From positions 1-17,197 of the forward strand of contig JADGGV010000030.1 of the NCBI GenBank assembly GCA_019689775.1: DNA of 17,197 nt. The letters are read 5' to 3'. Origin of the DNA: Gemmatimonadota bacterium. Its GTDB lineage: Bacteria > Gemmatimonadota > Gemmatimonadetes > Longimicrobiales > RSA9. A program made the position numbers and the translations under genes. The notes under the pieces were generated by a model. The model was not told where the DNA came from. It searched no databases and saw only the letters and a list, made by a program, of their open reading frames with translations. Shown piece by piece: positions 17,152 to 17,197 of this stretch; the stretch's first letter is position 1, and every line of letters starts with the position of its first letter.

Positions 17152-17176
17152 GCGATCCATCCCCGAGCCCCCCCCA

Positions 17177-17182
17177 AGTATA
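17177..17182 (-). promoter_or_regulatory. candidate -10 box for the mlaEFD operon
   Basis: TATACT on the minus strand matches the -10 consensus TATAAT in five of six positions, about 135 nt before the mlaE start. Any -35 would fall beyond the window edge, so the call is partial. The box lies between G-runs that fit a quadruplex pattern. Confidence 0.35.
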
Positions 17183-17197
17183 CCCACCCCACCCCCC

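Noticed and set aside
16105..17187. Minus-strand frame extending MlaF to 616 residues
   Set aside because: The extension runs through mlaE in a different phase and is Arg/Gly/Ala-rich. The MlaE motifs in the other frame are unmistakable.

Overview
The window is a very GC-rich, gene-dense stretch of bacterial chromosome. It comes from a diderm (Gram-negative-type) organism, because it encodes an MlaE/MlaF/MlaD-type lipid transport system and a secreted zinc carboxypeptidase. The ABC-permease/M1-peptidase fusion, the roughly 980-residue M14 peptidase with a signal peptide ending in AAQQ, and the COG5616-type TPR protein together suggest Gemmatimonadota or a neighbouring phylum. That placement is inference from gene content; there is no rRNA or other marker here. 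No phage, insertion sequence, CRISPR array, tRNA or rRNA gene was found.

Layout. Positions 1-2142 (+) hold a tightly overlapping three-gene unit: an ABC ATPase cut by the left edge, its ABC-2 permease, and a small YcxB-like membrane protein. Positions 2251-6770 (+) hold a second ABC exporter: an ATPase followed 17 nt later by a 1200-residue protein that fuses two six-helix permease halves to a C-terminal M1-type metallopeptidase domain. Positions 6825-8223 (-) carry a decayed TPR/TolB-like gene with two internal deletions, two frame changes and no usable start. It lies just behind mutY (8220-9452, -), which appears to end at an intrinsic terminator at 8164-8193. From 9392 to 9748, between divergent mutY and a vWA-domain gene (9841-11133, +), is an unusual array of short hairpins with GNA triloops, each followed by GGAATCC; the array changes strand at its centre. 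A secreted M14-family carboxypeptidase (11187-14117, -) follows. A long composite inverted repeat (14226-14341) separates it from the mlaE-mlaF-mlaD operon (17042 down to 14349, -), which carries an 18-bp inverted repeat between mlaE and mlaF and a structured, G-run-rich upstream region at the right edge.

How the genes work together. The two ABC systems are separate exporters; the second probably handles peptides or proteins, given its fused peptidase. MlaE (permease), MlaF (ATPase) and MlaD (MCE substrate-binding protein) form one inner-membrane phospholipid transporter serving outer-membrane lipid homeostasis. MutY prevents G:C to T:A mutation at 8-oxoguanine:A pairs. The M14 protein is exported and probably degrades peptides outside the cytoplasm. 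The most unusual non-coding signals are the GNA-hairpin array and the composite inverted repeat at 14226-14341.
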